Source: Monoraphidium neglectum
Lineage: Eukaryota; Chlorophyta; Chlorophyceae; Sphaeropleales; Selenastraceae
DNA: 11,758 nt
Direction: 5' to 3'
Assembly: GCF_000611645.1 (NCBI RefSeq)
Contig: NW_014013440.1
Span: 23,923-35,680 of the forward strand
The notes under the pieces were generated by a model. It ran no database searches. It was not told the origin of the DNA and was given only the letters and a program-made list of their open reading frames with translations. This document shows, piece by piece, positions 1 to 9,983 of the stretch (its first letter is position 1; each line of letters begins with the position of its first letter). The position numbers and the translations under genes were made by a program.

Positions 1-2044
1 CCGCTGCTGCCGCCGCCGCCGCTGCACCCCGCGCGTCCCAGACGCAGGCCGCGCGCCCCCGGCCGCACGCAAGCGCGTAGCCGTGCGATGCGGCGCACAG
101 GATCGGCCCGCGGTGCCCGCCCGCGCCGCCGTCCGCGGCGCTGCCATGACAGGGTGGCGGGGCGAACGCCATCACGGGGCGGCTGCAGCGCAGATCCACG
201 ACCTCGATCAACAAAGGCCCGACCGCCGCCAGGCAGCCGCCTGCAGCGGCCGGAAGCTGGAGGGGCAGCAGGTATGAGCAGGGGCCCGCCAGGCGGACGG
301 TCGCCGCGCACGCGCCCTGGCGGCCGCCGCCCAGGTCCCACACTTTGACGCGCCGGTCACGGGCGCCGCTGACGAGGCAGGTCCCGCTGGTGGGGTGGCG
401 CAGCAGCGCGCGCACGGCGTCGCCTGGGCGGGCGCGGGCGGGGGAGGCACGGATTGGGGGTTTGGGGGTTCAGGGAGCCTTGACGCAGCAGCCCCATGCT
501 TTGATGGCGGGCGCCGCGCCGCCACCATTTTTTGAGGGAGCGATTGGCCGCGGCGGAGCTGGGGTTCCCTGAGCCCTGGGCCCTGCGCACCCGCGGCACC
601 CCCCCCCCTTGAAGCACGCAGCCCCCAGCCCCCGACTGCGGGGCCCTGGCCGCGGCCCTCACCGTGGCCACGCAGCACCGCCAGCTGGGCCCCGCCGCCG
701 CCGCCGCCAGCGCCGCCGCTGCCAGCGCCGCCGCCCAGCAGCGGCGCGAGGCTCCAGACACGCACGGTCCTGTCCAGGCTCGCAGACGCCAGCACCGCCG
801 GCTGCTGCTGTTGCTGCTGCTGCTGTTGCTGCTGCTGCTGTGGGGCCCCGGGGCCTACTACCGCGCTGCCACCCTCCCCGTCCCCGCCGCCGATCCCGGC
901 CCCCGACACAGCCAGCAGAGCCGTGACCGAGTCGCCATGGCCGCGCAGCGTGCGCACCGGGGCCGCAGGGGCCGCGGTGGCGGCGCCGTCGGCGGCGTGG
1001 GCGTGGGCCCAGGGCGCCCACAATTTGACTGTGCGGTCTCTGGCACCACTGGCATATCTGCAAATGGTTGGGGGCGCGGGGAGGGGGCCGAGCTGTGTAG
1101 CTGCTTGGGCCCGTGGGGCTGCGACGTGCTGCGGTGCCGGCAGCGGCTGCTGCGACAGCGGATGCTGTCGGCGGTGGGGGAGGGCAGCTGGTGACTGTGT
1201 TGAGGGGGCCGCCTCACGAGCAGCATTGCGCAGAGCCGCGGCGGCCAATAGCTGCTCGCAGACAGGTGCGGACGGGGCCACCAGCGTCGCATTCTACCGG
1301 CTGGGGTGCTGCAACGCACGCACAGCGCCATGCTACCGTATCAGCAGCCGGCCACCCGCACCTGCCTGGCGCGACCTCGATCAGGCAGTCCACCCAGGCG
1401 GTGTGGCCGGCCTGGCTGCTGAACCGACGCTGGCGGCCGGGGTGTGCGAAGCACAGCTGCCCAGCCAGGGTTTTGGTGCGGGGGGGCAACGGGGGTCGCG
1501 ACAGCGGCGCAGGTGCGAGCTGAGTCAGCACGCCGTGAAACAGCTGCGGAGCACAGACAGTACCTTCCTGCACATGCACACGAGTCCTACCCTCAACCAA
1601 GTGTATCAGATCATCCTGTTAAGGCTGCACCCTTGCACCTGCCAGTAAATTCCTCACCTGCGAGTCCACTGCAATCGCCATGCGCGGCGGCTCCCACACG
1701 GCGCCACCCTCGAGCCTTGCGCCGAGCGCCAGGCATGCTGCCCCAGGTGCGACCGAATTATAGGCGCGCGCAATAGATTCGGTGGCGGGGTCCGACGTGC
1801 AGAGCCGCGTGGCGCACTGCATTGCACGGCGCATGCATTCTTTGCCGCTGGTGCGCCGCGCCGCGTCTGCAGCTGCCGCTTCTCCGAAGTGGGCGTGAAG
1901 GCGGTCGCGCCAGTGGCCATCAGAAAGATCTATATGCCGCCGTAGAGCGTGAGACGAACAGCACAAAGACGCCAGCGATCGTGCAGGGAGCCGGGTGGCA
2001 AGCAAAGTGCCAAGGGGAAGGTCTGTTATGTCCGAAGCAGCCAT
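1..2044 (-). CDS. F-box and WD40-repeat protein, 3' partial
   Basis: Likely substrate receptor of an SCF (Skp1-cullin-F-box) ubiquitin ligase: the F-box would bind Skp1 and the WD40 propeller the substrate. Exons, read on the minus strand: 2044-1658, 1543-1362, 1057-663 and 423-1 (continuing off the edge). Introns are 1544-1657, 1058-1361 and 424-662; all are GT-AG and phases agree, giving 462 codons here. The ATG at 2044 is the first after an in-frame TAA. Residues 8-53 are an F-box (DLPLGTLLATRLPARSLASL, then WRDRL). WD repeats lie near residues 174-206 (GHTAWVDCL, SGARDRTVKLW), 227-294 (LRGHGDSVTALL, SASLDRTVRVW) and 319-358 (LRGHGDAVRALL, SGARDRRVKVWDL). Two weaker ones follow (IEVVDL; GHRGPI to CVWDA). 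Each splice junction restores a WD repeat, which supports the model. Repeat 2 carries a Gly-rich and poly-Gln insertion. No orthologue is named, because F-box/WD40 receptors (Cdc4, Fbw7 and beta-TrCP types) share this layout. Confidence 0.85.
802..840 (-). repeat. CAG/CAA trinucleotide repeat encoding 13 glutamines
   Basis: On the coding (minus) strand this is 13 consecutive Gln codons, CAG interrupted by CAA at the fifth and tenth, giving residues 263-275 of the F-box/WD40 protein. It sits inside WD repeat 2, between the GH...SVTALL half and the SASLDRTVRVW half, so it should be a surface loop of the propeller. Interrupted CAG tracts vary in length by slippage; the CAA codons would slow that. 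Confidence 0.9.
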
Positions 2045-2925
2045 GTTGCTCAACAATTACTAGGGATATGAGTTTGGTGCTGCTGCATACGCCAGGGAGC
2101 GATCAGCATCGGCGGCGTCACTCAGTCACCACCTGGGATCATGTGTCTGAGCTGATGGTCCTTGCGTGCAGTCAATGCGGCCTATGCGGATCTGCTTCGA
2201 CTGACTCGCGCATGCTTGTCTACCCCCAGGGTGACTTGATTCGGAGTGCAGGATGGCGAGGAGACAAACATGCCCTTGACAACCTGCGCCCCACACCACT
2301 GTATTTTTACACCCTCACAGTTGTTGCACGCTCGCACCACCAGCACGGCCGCCCCCCCCTGGAAAAGTAAGATCAGTTGCGGGCTCATACCCTGAAACAG
2401 CAGAGGCGGGCGACAGACCTTCTTGAACAGTGCTGCAGCGGGAGGGCAGGGCCACCCTGAGAAGCCCACCCTAGAGCTGTCAGGAATGAGTGCCCCTGCC
2501 AATGGCGCGCTTGTGGCAGCCCCTCCCTTGAAAACGCAGACGCCGCTTGCCCAGGAAGATGGCATAATTAGCGGCAAGCGCGTGCCGCTCTGGCAGGGGT
2601 GGTGTGTGTTGCAGAGATTGCAGAGGGCTTGCACAATCTCGGGTAAGGGCCCCGCCTCACGCCCAGGGTTTCAAGCCGCGTCCCAGATCTGACCTATGCA
2701 CAGCATCTTCATGAAGTGTGCACATTGCTTGTCAGCACCTTGTGACTCATCCTGAGCCAGATGTGTGCTTGTATGGGTTTCTAGAATTTGCACCACTGGC
2801 TGCATGTGCGTTTTGGAGATGGATCCTGGAAGCGTGACCCGCAAAGCCATCCCATGCCATCACAGGCATCATATTTAAGCTGTCCTGTACATGGAAAGAG
2901 CAATGGGCTTGGTCCTAAACAAGTG

Positions 2926-2930
2926 TTACA
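2926..2930 (-). terminator. Possible TGTAA polyadenylation signal for gene 2
   Basis: Minus-strand TGTAA, the poly(A) signal known from green algae. It is the first such pentamer downstream of the gene 2 stop codon; I found none between 4615 and 2930. Using it would imply a 3' UTR of about 1.7 kb, long but not impossible. A pentamer also occurs often by chance, so this is weak. Confidence 0.2.
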
Positions 2931-3516
2931 TCAATTCCTGAACAAGTGCAGCGGGCTGGCTGACGCCCAAAACTCCTGGTGTGGTATGTTTGTGTGAAAG
3001 CCCACATATGCTGCTCACGCATCAATGCACGCCCTTGTTGGCCAGGGGCAATTTGCGGCAGCGCGCTAGCGCCCGCAAAAGACGCACCTACGGCTCTGAA
3101 AAGCCTGGGACGCATGGTTTCGTTGCCGTGCAGCTGTCGTCCTTCTTCAAAACGGGGATGGCGGTTTGTTTGGTTGGGGGTTGAAGGGGGAAAGTCCCAT
3201 CCTCCATTGCCGGCGCAAATCCCGCCCCAGCTGCCTGCACCGCCGAAGGGCATGCCCTGTAATAGGGGCAGGACGCTGCAGCAGGTGCGGGCACAGGGGC
3301 GAAGGCGCCAAGGCCAAAAGGCAGGAAAGACTGCGGCAGCAATCCGTGCGGGTGCGCGAGTGGGGGGCTGGAACCCCCTTGCGCCACATCGCATTGCGTG
3401 CGAGAGCCAGTCTGGAAAATCGGTGCAAGCGAGCAGCCAATATGCTGCATGGCCGGGCGGTCCTATCTGTCTGTTGAAGTGGCGCGCCTGAGCAAACACA
3501 GGCGGCCTGCCAGGTG

Positions 3517-3561
3517 GCTCACAGCAATGGCTGTGCTGGGATGCTCACAGCAATGCCTGTG
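3517..3561. repeat. Two-copy direct repeat, period 26 bp
   Basis: Two copies of a 19-bp unit, GCTCACAGCAATG(G/C)CTGTG, begin at 3517 and 3543 with one mismatch. It lies in the noncoding gap and looks like a local duplication. No function is suggested. Confidence 0.7.
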
Positions 3562-3763
3562 GGCAGACCCTGCCTATAGCACACTCTCAGGTGGAGTGAC
3601 CTCGCAAATGCGCTCAAACACCACCCACGCAAGGGTTATTTCCAAGCGATCGTCCTCTAGAGGGAACCAAAATGCTGGACACCATTCGCATCCCATACAA
3701 ATCCAGCAGAATGGCAGTGGTCAGCAGATATCGGGCCTGTGGGCCAAAAAGCCCGCCGGTCCA

Positions 3764-3792
3764 GCACGGGGGTTGAGCCCCCAACCCTGTGC
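3764..3792. repeat. Imperfect inverted repeat (hairpin)
   Basis: Arms beginning GCACGGGG and ending CCCTGTGC pair over about 11 bp with one bulge around a short loop. If the gene 2 transcript extends this far, this would be a stem in its 3' UTR. No tRNA or known structured-RNA features accompany it. Confidence 0.45.
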
Positions 3793-4615
3793 AAGTGTGA
3801 TGCATTCTTTGCGCATGTGGTACCCTGTGCGTGCATAAAATTGAGCCTCAAGGGAATTCATGACCACAAACAGTGCAAGCCGAGCATGCACCAGAGGGTT
3901 CCCAAGGATAGATTTGCCGAGCAAGCATGCTAAACAAAAGCGGCCTACACCCCTGCCATCGATCCTTGTCACAAAGCGGCCTAAGCGGACGGTTGAAAAT
4001 AGGTTGACTCTCAAGACCCGCACACATCCTGCAAGCAACATAAAGTGCTGTCGTACCTGCCTTCGCTCGTCGCTCTAAAACCCTCACGCAAACCCCCCCC
4101 AGACCCCTATCAACCAGCATGCAGGCTGGCACAGGCTGCCTGCCCTACACCTAGACTCGACCATGACTTGGCCGGATGCAATGGGACTCCAGCAAAAATC
4201 CCACGAGAAAGAGCAGGGTCGCCGTTCCTGGGGCTCGTGTGCGGGCCTTGAAACAAAGATGCGGCCGGCATGCACACGTGACGCCCCGGATAACCGAGTG
4301 GTCAATGGCGGTTGAAGTGTGGTGGTTGAAATGTGGTGCTGTTGGCCTCTGGGCGGGGTCGCACCAGCCGACCGCTGGGCCGGGCCGCACCAGCGTAATG
4401 CATCGCGCCCGAACGCCGCGACCTGCACGTGTGCGCCCTGCGTGTCGCTGGCACGTCCTGCGAGCCTGGCAGCGCCAGTGCTCAGGTAAAAGCCAGACAG
4501 GAGACGCTGCGAGCAGACAATTAGAGGGGTGATATGCCACCTTGGCCACTGGTATGGCGGGAGAGGTGACGCTGCCGTAGTGCCTTATGGCCTGACACGT
4601 CGTGCCGGCGGTATC

Positions 4616-7600
4616 CTACACCACAGCGGGCCGCCGCGCACAGCCGAGCGGCCACACGTGCGTCGCAGGGGACGCGACAGCCGCTTGCGGCGTGTGCGGG
4701 CTGCAGGCGATGGTGCCGCCGCCGTAGCTGCAGCCCATTCGCGCTGCGCTGCCAGCGGGTGGCAGGCGCAGGTCCTTAAGGATGCTGCCCGCGACTGGCG
4801 CAGCGATGTCAGCGCTGCAAGGCCCAGCGACGCCGGTCGCATCAACTGCGGGCTCGATCTGGGCCGCGTGCTCCGCGCGCTGGCGGTGCTGCGCCTGCTG
4901 CTGCTCTAGCCCCTCGCGGGCCATCTCTGACGCGAGCAGGGCGGCCAGGCCGCCTTGGGCCGGGGTGGAGGCGTCGGCGATGCCAGCGGTCGGCAGCTCC
5001 TCACCGCGCCAGGTGAAGGGCAGGCCCGCGGCGGCGGCAGTGGACATCACGGCGGCGGCAGTGGAGCAGCAGTTGTTGCTCAGAAGGTAGTCTAGAAGCA
5101 CCTGCGGGGCAGGTTGCACAGGGATTCGAGGGTCGGGAGGGGTGGCGCACGTGGGAAGGGCAGCATGAGGGGGCAGCAGTCAGCTGACGCACCCCTCAAG
5201 TTGTGACGCCCGAGTGCAGGCAGAGCCACAGCCAGGAAGGCGCTGTGCTTGTTCCAGAGGTGGGAGTGCCCCGATACAACACGGCACCCACCGCTGTGGT
5301 GCGCGCCAGCTCGCCGGCCCCCTCTGTACCCATCTCATGCACCGCCGCGGCGCCGCACGTCGCCAGGGCGGCCACAAAGCTCAGGTCGTCCAGCAGCGGC
5401 CGCCAGTGGTCGCGCCATGCCGCGACGCGGGGCCCCGGCGGCGGCGGCAGGGGCGCGTCCCAGGCGAAGGGCTGCGGCTCAAGAGCAGCGCAGCCAGCTG
5501 TGCCCCAAGAGTGCAGCCCCAGGGCGCCGCTCATGCGGCTGAGCAGGCCGGGTGGTGCGCCCGGCGACACCGTGTCGACCTCAGCAAGGGGCTCGAGGCA
5601 GGGAGTAGCCGCGCCAGTGGATGGGACGGGCACGGCCGTTGCTGCCTCCTCTTCTGAAGCCATGGTGTCGAGCAGAGTGGACAGCTCGGCTGCGGCGGCG
5701 CCTGGCAGCACCAGCAGCGGCAGCGACGCGAGCACGCAGCCCTCAGGTGGCAGCAGGGCCGCCGCCCCGGCGATCGCTGTAGCGCCTGCAGCTGCGCAGT
5801 CGTCCTGCGTCGAGGGCTGAGAGGCTGTCGTTCGGCCCGTTGAGGTGCCGGAGGAGCTGCCCCAGCGTGGCGCGGCGCCGCAGCACGTGCCCGCGGCGCT
5901 TCTGGGCATCTCGTCTGCGCTGTCGCGCCCGGCGCGGGCCGCGGCGCCAGTAAGCGGGGACGCGGGCGGCGCGTCAAAGGGGCCGGGGCGGCGCGCCGGC
6001 GGCGGCGTTGTTGTGACAACGGGGCGGAAGTTGGCGGCGGCGTTGGTTGCTGTTGGTCTTGGCCCTGACAGGATGCAGAGCTCGTAGGCGCCCTGCTGCA
6101 GGGCGAGGTGGGGGGGCAGCTCCACCCTATGCGCAGACAGACGAGGGCAGGAGAGTTGGGAAGTGTGGGGATGGTGGCACTCCGAGGCGGTCACTGCTTC
6201 AACAACAGCGGAAGAGAGGAGGGCGCGTTTCGTAGTCTGAGACGGTTCGGAGGAAGGGCAGTGCTGCAGCACCAGTCGCTGCCTCAGATCAAGGCAAGAT
6301 CAGGCTCAGCAGCAGAATGCTACTGGTTGATGGCCGTGACCTACTCGGACGGCTTGATCGGTGCATGGGCCCCTGCCCTGCTGGCACTGCCACCCCCCTG
6401 ATCTGGCGGGCTGAAACCCCAGCCAGCCCACCTGGCGACAGGCCGCGCGGTGTCGAGCACCAGCGGTGCGTCCAGCAGCACGCCGGCGCCGTCGGACAGC
6501 AGCGCGCGCGCCGGCAGCCACCGCACGCCCGCCGCGGCCGCGGCGCTGGCGGGCGCGAGGCAGACCTCCACGCGGGTTGGGCCCGCGACTGCAGCGGCGT
6601 TGCCTGAGGTTGTGCTTGATGATGCGGCGGGGAGACAGCAGGGCCAGGCGTAGAGCAGTTGGAGGTCCTCGGCACCACCCTCGACTGCTGGGGCGCCGGC
6701 GCAGAGCGACGAGAAGCAGGGCGGGGCGGCCGCGCCGCCCAGGGATGCGACTGTGCCGCCGGCCTGGAGCGTGGCGGCTGCTGCGCTGCGGAGCAGCCCG
6801 CTGCCCGCGAGCAGCTCGTCGAGCACGCCCCGCTCAAATTGATGGGCTTGCGCGAACGACGGGGTGCGGCTGGGCGTGCACAGCGCAACACCGCCGCTTG
6901 CGGGGGGCGATTGCGCGCCGACAGCCCAGGCAACGAGCTGCACGCAGCCGTCCAGTGCGATTGTGCGCACAAGGGTGGGCAGGCGCGGCGGCGATGTGGC
7001 GGCTATGGCGGTGACCACGGCAGGGGTGGCATAGGGGACAACGGCGGAGCCGAGCTGAGCAGGAGGCGCCTTCTGTGCCATGGCGGCGCCGAGGGAGGAG
7101 GCCACCTCGCTGGAGAGGCGCGATGCGTAGGCCTGGAAGTCCTGGGGCTGGTCAAGCACCTGGGGGGAATGCATGGAGGTTGTGGGTGCACGCACGATTG
7201 AGGCACACGGTGTCACCAATGTGCCTGGCCCCTGGCAAGGCGCATGCGCCTCATGCCTAAGGGGGGCAAGCAGGTTGGGTGCTACATGCGGCGCAGCGGC
7301 GCATGCATGGGTGGCGCGACGAGCTGCATGCATGGGCATGGCGAGCAGCCCATGCAACACCAGCAGCAAATGCCAGCACCTGGGTGTCGGTGGACCATTC
7401 ATAACACGCTGCCTGCCAGCCCACCCCTCACCTTCGCGCCGATGAAAACGTGCCGCAGCGGAGAGTGGTAAAGTGATTCGCGCCCTGCAGCCTCCCGCAC
7501 GATTTGTGGAAGGGACGCGACCCCGGAACAGGTGCCTTGCGCTGTGGCGCCGCGCTGGTGCTCGCACAGCAGCTGCTGCAGCACCCCCAGGTCGATGCCC

Positions 7601-8268
7601 CCAGAGGGGGAGCGCGCGGTGCTTGCGCCGACGTGTGAAAACCGCGCAGGCATGGTAGCATGCGGCGCAGAGACCAGCGCCGTCGAGACGAGCGGGCGAC
7701 GCGGGCTACCGGCGGGGGCCATTGCGCCTGTCAGCTGGGCTGGGTGGGGGGTCGTCGGCGCTGTCCCCGCGTGCGCAATGGTCTCGGTGGCGAGTGCCAG
7801 TGTGCCGCCCGCCGCCATGGTGGCATGTGACGGCGGCGGCGGGATCGCCGGTTGCCTGCCGCGCATGCCCAGTGCTGCAGCGATCGCGGCATTGGCAGAG
7901 TGGACGATGCCTGCCGCTGACCTGAAGACGAGGGTCGCCAGGGCCGCGAGCGCCCAGACTGCGGCGCATGAGCGCCACCAGCCGCTGCCACAGGAAAGGG
8001 CCACCGCTGACTCAAAGGCCGCGGGTGGAATGGCCAGGTAGAGCGTGCCCGCCGCAACCAGAAGGGCAGCGGCCCACCACAGCATGGACAGGACGGTGCT
8101 GCGGCGCTCGCATCGGTGGATACGAATGCGAATGGCAGCGCCCCGCTGCATGAAGCGAAGGAGCTCAGCGGCGGCACGCATGATGGGCTTGATCAGCGTG
8201 AAAAGCAGCCCGGGTGCTGCGAGTGCCTGCGGCAGGCGCGGCAATGATGATTGCCACACATCGTGCAT
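4616..8268 (-). CDS. Large predicted membrane protein, unknown family
   Basis: I do not recognise this family. Exons, minus strand: 8268-7432, 7159-6432, 6126-5292 and 5101-4616 (TAG stop). Introns are 7160-7431 (GTGAGG), 6127-6431 (GTGGGC) and 5102-5291 (GTGGGT); phases 0, 2 and 0 match, giving about 961 aa. Hydrophobic segments at roughly residues 60-80 (SMLWWAAALLVAAGTLYLAI) and 98-123 (RSCAAVWALAALATLVFR) look like two transmembrane helices. A basic stretch, RIRIHRCERR (47-56), precedes them. A Pro/Ala/Ser-rich, probably disordered region follows to about 220. Residues 500-545 alternate hydrophobics as in a beta-sandwich (LLDAPLVL, RVELPPHLA, YELCIL). Further compact blocks are 651-663 (GCVLASLPLLVLP), 763-772 (WRPLLDDLSF) and 803-812 (LDYLLSNNCC). 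Two N-terminal helices plus a long soluble tail loosely recall nuclear-envelope proteins such as TMEM209 or NDC1, but no diagnostic motif is visible. The start is uncertain: 8268 is the first in-frame ATG, and a spliced start at 8393 is also possible. Confidence 0.68.
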
Positions 8269-8359
8269 GCAACGGCGGCCTGCACCGGAGCTGTTGGACC
8301 AAGCTGCTGTGAGGTTTGCAGCAGCGCTGCCAGCACCAGGGTTCTCGGATCGCACATAC
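8217..8359 (-). other. Possible 5' intron of gene 2 (alternative start model)
   Basis: A donor GTATGT at 8359 and an acceptor CTCGCAG ending at 8217 would define a 143-nt intron. It would join a short first exon (ATG at 8393, about 11 codons, MIVLQLAQLSY) in frame to the gene 2 exon at 8216. The donor is a strong consensus and the phase fits. In this model the ATG at 8268 lies inside the intron. The unspliced model starting at 8268 is equally consistent with the sequence. Confidence 0.35.
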
Positions 8360-8399
8360 CGTATGATAATTGAGCAAGCTGCAATACTATCATGCCATT

Positions 8400-8444
8400 T
8401 CAAGCGGTTGACGCGGCAAAATTCATCATGAGATCACGCGCCAT
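8400..8444 (-). other. Upstream ORF, 14 codons, before gene 2
   Basis: ATG at 8444 opens MARDLMMNFAASTA and ends at TGA 8402-8400. It is followed at once by a two-codon ORF (ATG 8398, TGA) and by the ATG at 8393. If transcription starts upstream of 8444, these would precede the main start codon and reduce or regulate its translation. Whether they are transcribed is unknown. Confidence 0.3.
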
Positions 8445-9945
8445 TTCCGCTTTCTTGCCCGCACATACCTGCGGGGATATCTCGTGACTAGATTGAGAAG
8501 CAAAACTGTTGGAAGACTATACGCCAACCTACTCCCCCTATCATGCGCCAGTGTTGGCGATCACGGGATCTATCACAGCGTCAGCTAACGTACATTTATG
8601 GAAGGCAAGAGGTTCATGTCATGATGCATTAATATGTTATGAGCACAAATCTCGCAACCACTGCCCCTTTTAGCGCGCGAAGCGTGAGTCGCCACCTTGT
8701 CACTGCCCGACCAGCGCAGCATGCACAGCGGGCTGTGGGCAACCAGCTAGTTGCTGCATTGTTGGCACACTGGGCACGCAACTGGGCTCTGAGTAATATT
8801 ACGAAGGGTGAGACGGATATCGTCAGATGCGGTGTCTGCGACGCTGCTGGAGCTGCACACAGCGCCAATCAGCACGGCGTTGCGGGGAGGAGGGGGCTGC
8901 CTTAGGACCATCACAAAGCAATTAGCAGCGCAACCCATATACGCATGCACGCATGAGGGACTGGCGCAAAATATTGTGCATGCATCCCATATGCATGCCA
9001 TTCTGGGGCCGACCACCCACTACCTCAATTGCAGACTTATTTAGTTTGGCTGTCGTGCAGCACGTACATAGTTTTGCAGATTGGCTGGTGTATGATCACC
9101 ACAAGTTGACTTGACTTGACAGTAAGACTGAAAGATGGCCTGCCTGCAAGACCCCATGTACACTCAACTTATGGAATGAGGTCCAATCCGTGGAAAGGGG
9201 TCATTGCTGGATGGCAGGCTTGTTCGGCTGCTGGCATGACGGTAATCATCAATGATGCATTCCATATGGAGCTTGCACACCACATTTCGATCAGTTGCTG
9301 AAAGACAAATTGCTTGCTGCTATTGCTCCCTCTGGGGCAGGTGGTGAGATCGCTGGCCATCACGCCCCAACAACCAAAACGTATTGAAAGTGCTTTGTTT
9401 CAACGTGACATTGTCCTACATTGCTTAGGTCTGGAACTTATGATATTGTAACACACCGTGCCGTGTAGACCACGGATGGCACGCATCCTTCATGACAGCT
9501 ATGAACTTTTACTCCTGTGTGGGAATTGCAGAAGGCATTAGAGCTGCTTGACTTCTTCCCGAATGGCCTTGAAGCAGAATTCAGCTGTTAGATGACGTGT
9601 TTGGCTGCCTTGTGGTCACCGATTACAGGACTTGCATACGGCTTGGGAGAGTCAACCCACCAGCCATCTGCAGCACGAGGCCCCGAAGTGACGCCAGGAA
9701 GGGGCAGCTTCGGGGTGACAGCGGAGCACCACGTGCGTTGAGCCGTGAATGTGCAGAGAAAACCCGCCACTACGCCTTGCTTCACTCAACCCGCTCGAGA
9801 GTGCCACTGTCGAGCAGTGCTTGTGCTCCGTGGGACGGAGATCCGCCGTGTCTTTCTCATCTTGCCTGCGTGCGACAAGTCTCGCCGGACAATAAAACTA
9901 ATTGGCAGCCGTGGGCAACGTCACGTTGGTGAAGCAGACATCCAG
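8445..9945. promoter_or_regulatory. Shared intergenic region between divergent genes 2 and 3
   Basis: Gene-free sequence, visibly richer in A and T than the flanking exons, between two divergently transcribed genes; it must hold both promoters. Toward gene 3, AATAAAA at 9891-9897 is TATA-like and ATTGG at 9901-9905 is an inverted CCAAT box, both a plausible distance before the ATG at 9984. No comparably clear element was picked out for gene 2. Also present are TTGAC repeated three times (9106-9120), a plus-strand TGTAA at 9447-9451 and an inverted repeat at 9681-9715. Open frames of 61-111 codons occur but have no recognisable content. Confidence 0.45.
9681..9715. repeat. Inverted repeat, 8-bp perfect arms
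   Basis: CCCCGAAG at 9681-9688 pairs with CTTCGGGG at 9708-9715 around a 19-nt loop, in the divergent intergenic region about 270 bp before gene 3. It could be a dyad binding site or chance in GC-rich DNA. Confidence 0.5.
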
Positions 9946-9972
9946 ATGATAAACTCGCAACGTTTGGCGTGA
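9946..9972 (+). other. Upstream ORF, 8 codons, before gene 3
   Basis: ATG at 9946 opens MINSQRLA and ends at TGA 9970-9972, 11 nt before the main ATG at 9984 and in another frame. If it lies in the 5' UTR it could tune translation of the GAF protein. Without a mapped transcription start this is tentative. Confidence 0.3.
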
Positions 9973-9983
9973 AGGGTACACAA

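Larger units (their letters stand above)
2045..4615. other. Gap between genes 1 and 2: no convincing gene
   Basis: About 2.6 kb without a gene I can support. Several open frames of 60-194 codons occur on both strands, but none has recognisable motifs, a coherent chain of splice sites or the Ala/Gly-rich composition of the neighbouring exons. Base composition is more even than in the genes. By position it should contain the promoter and 5' UTR of the F-box gene (right next to 2044) and the 3' UTR of the membrane-protein gene (downstream of 4616). It also holds a short direct repeat (3517-3561) and a hairpin (3764-3792). A long noncoding RNA or a small lineage-specific gene cannot be excluded. 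Confidence 0.6.

Noticed and set aside
599..608. Poly-C run as a possible regulatory tract or assembly artefact
   Set aside because: It falls in the third intron of gene 1, where a pyrimidine/purine run is unremarkable, and it does not affect the reading frame.
208..1281. A single uninterrupted 357-codon minus-strand frame as one exon of gene 1
   Set aside because: Only 663-1057 of it carries WD40 sequence. Outside that, the WD repeats continue in other frames across clear GT-AG introns.
2486..2692. Plus-strand ORF starting MSAPANGALVAAPPLK
   Set aside because: Locally plausible codons, but only 68 codons, no domain and no joining exons.
2915..3499. 194-codon minus-strand open frame (with overlapping plus-strand frames) as a gene
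   Set aside because: No motif, composition unlike the real exons, equally long frames on the opposite strand, and no splice chain to extend it.
4277..4385. tRNA-like D-arm pattern (CCGAGTGGTCAATGGCGG) resembling tRNA-Leu/Ser
   Set aside because: No acceptor stem pairing, no convincing anticodon arm and no proper T-loop could be placed around it.
7301..7351. GCATGCATGGG repeated twice (7301, 7326)
   Set aside because: It lies inside the first gene 2 intron and is a short imperfect duplication without further copies or array structure.
8639..8905. 88-codon plus-strand ORF containing a CGVC motif, in the divergent intergenic region
   Set aside because: A single CxxC is not a domain, the opposite strand is open as well, and the region is better explained as promoter sequence.
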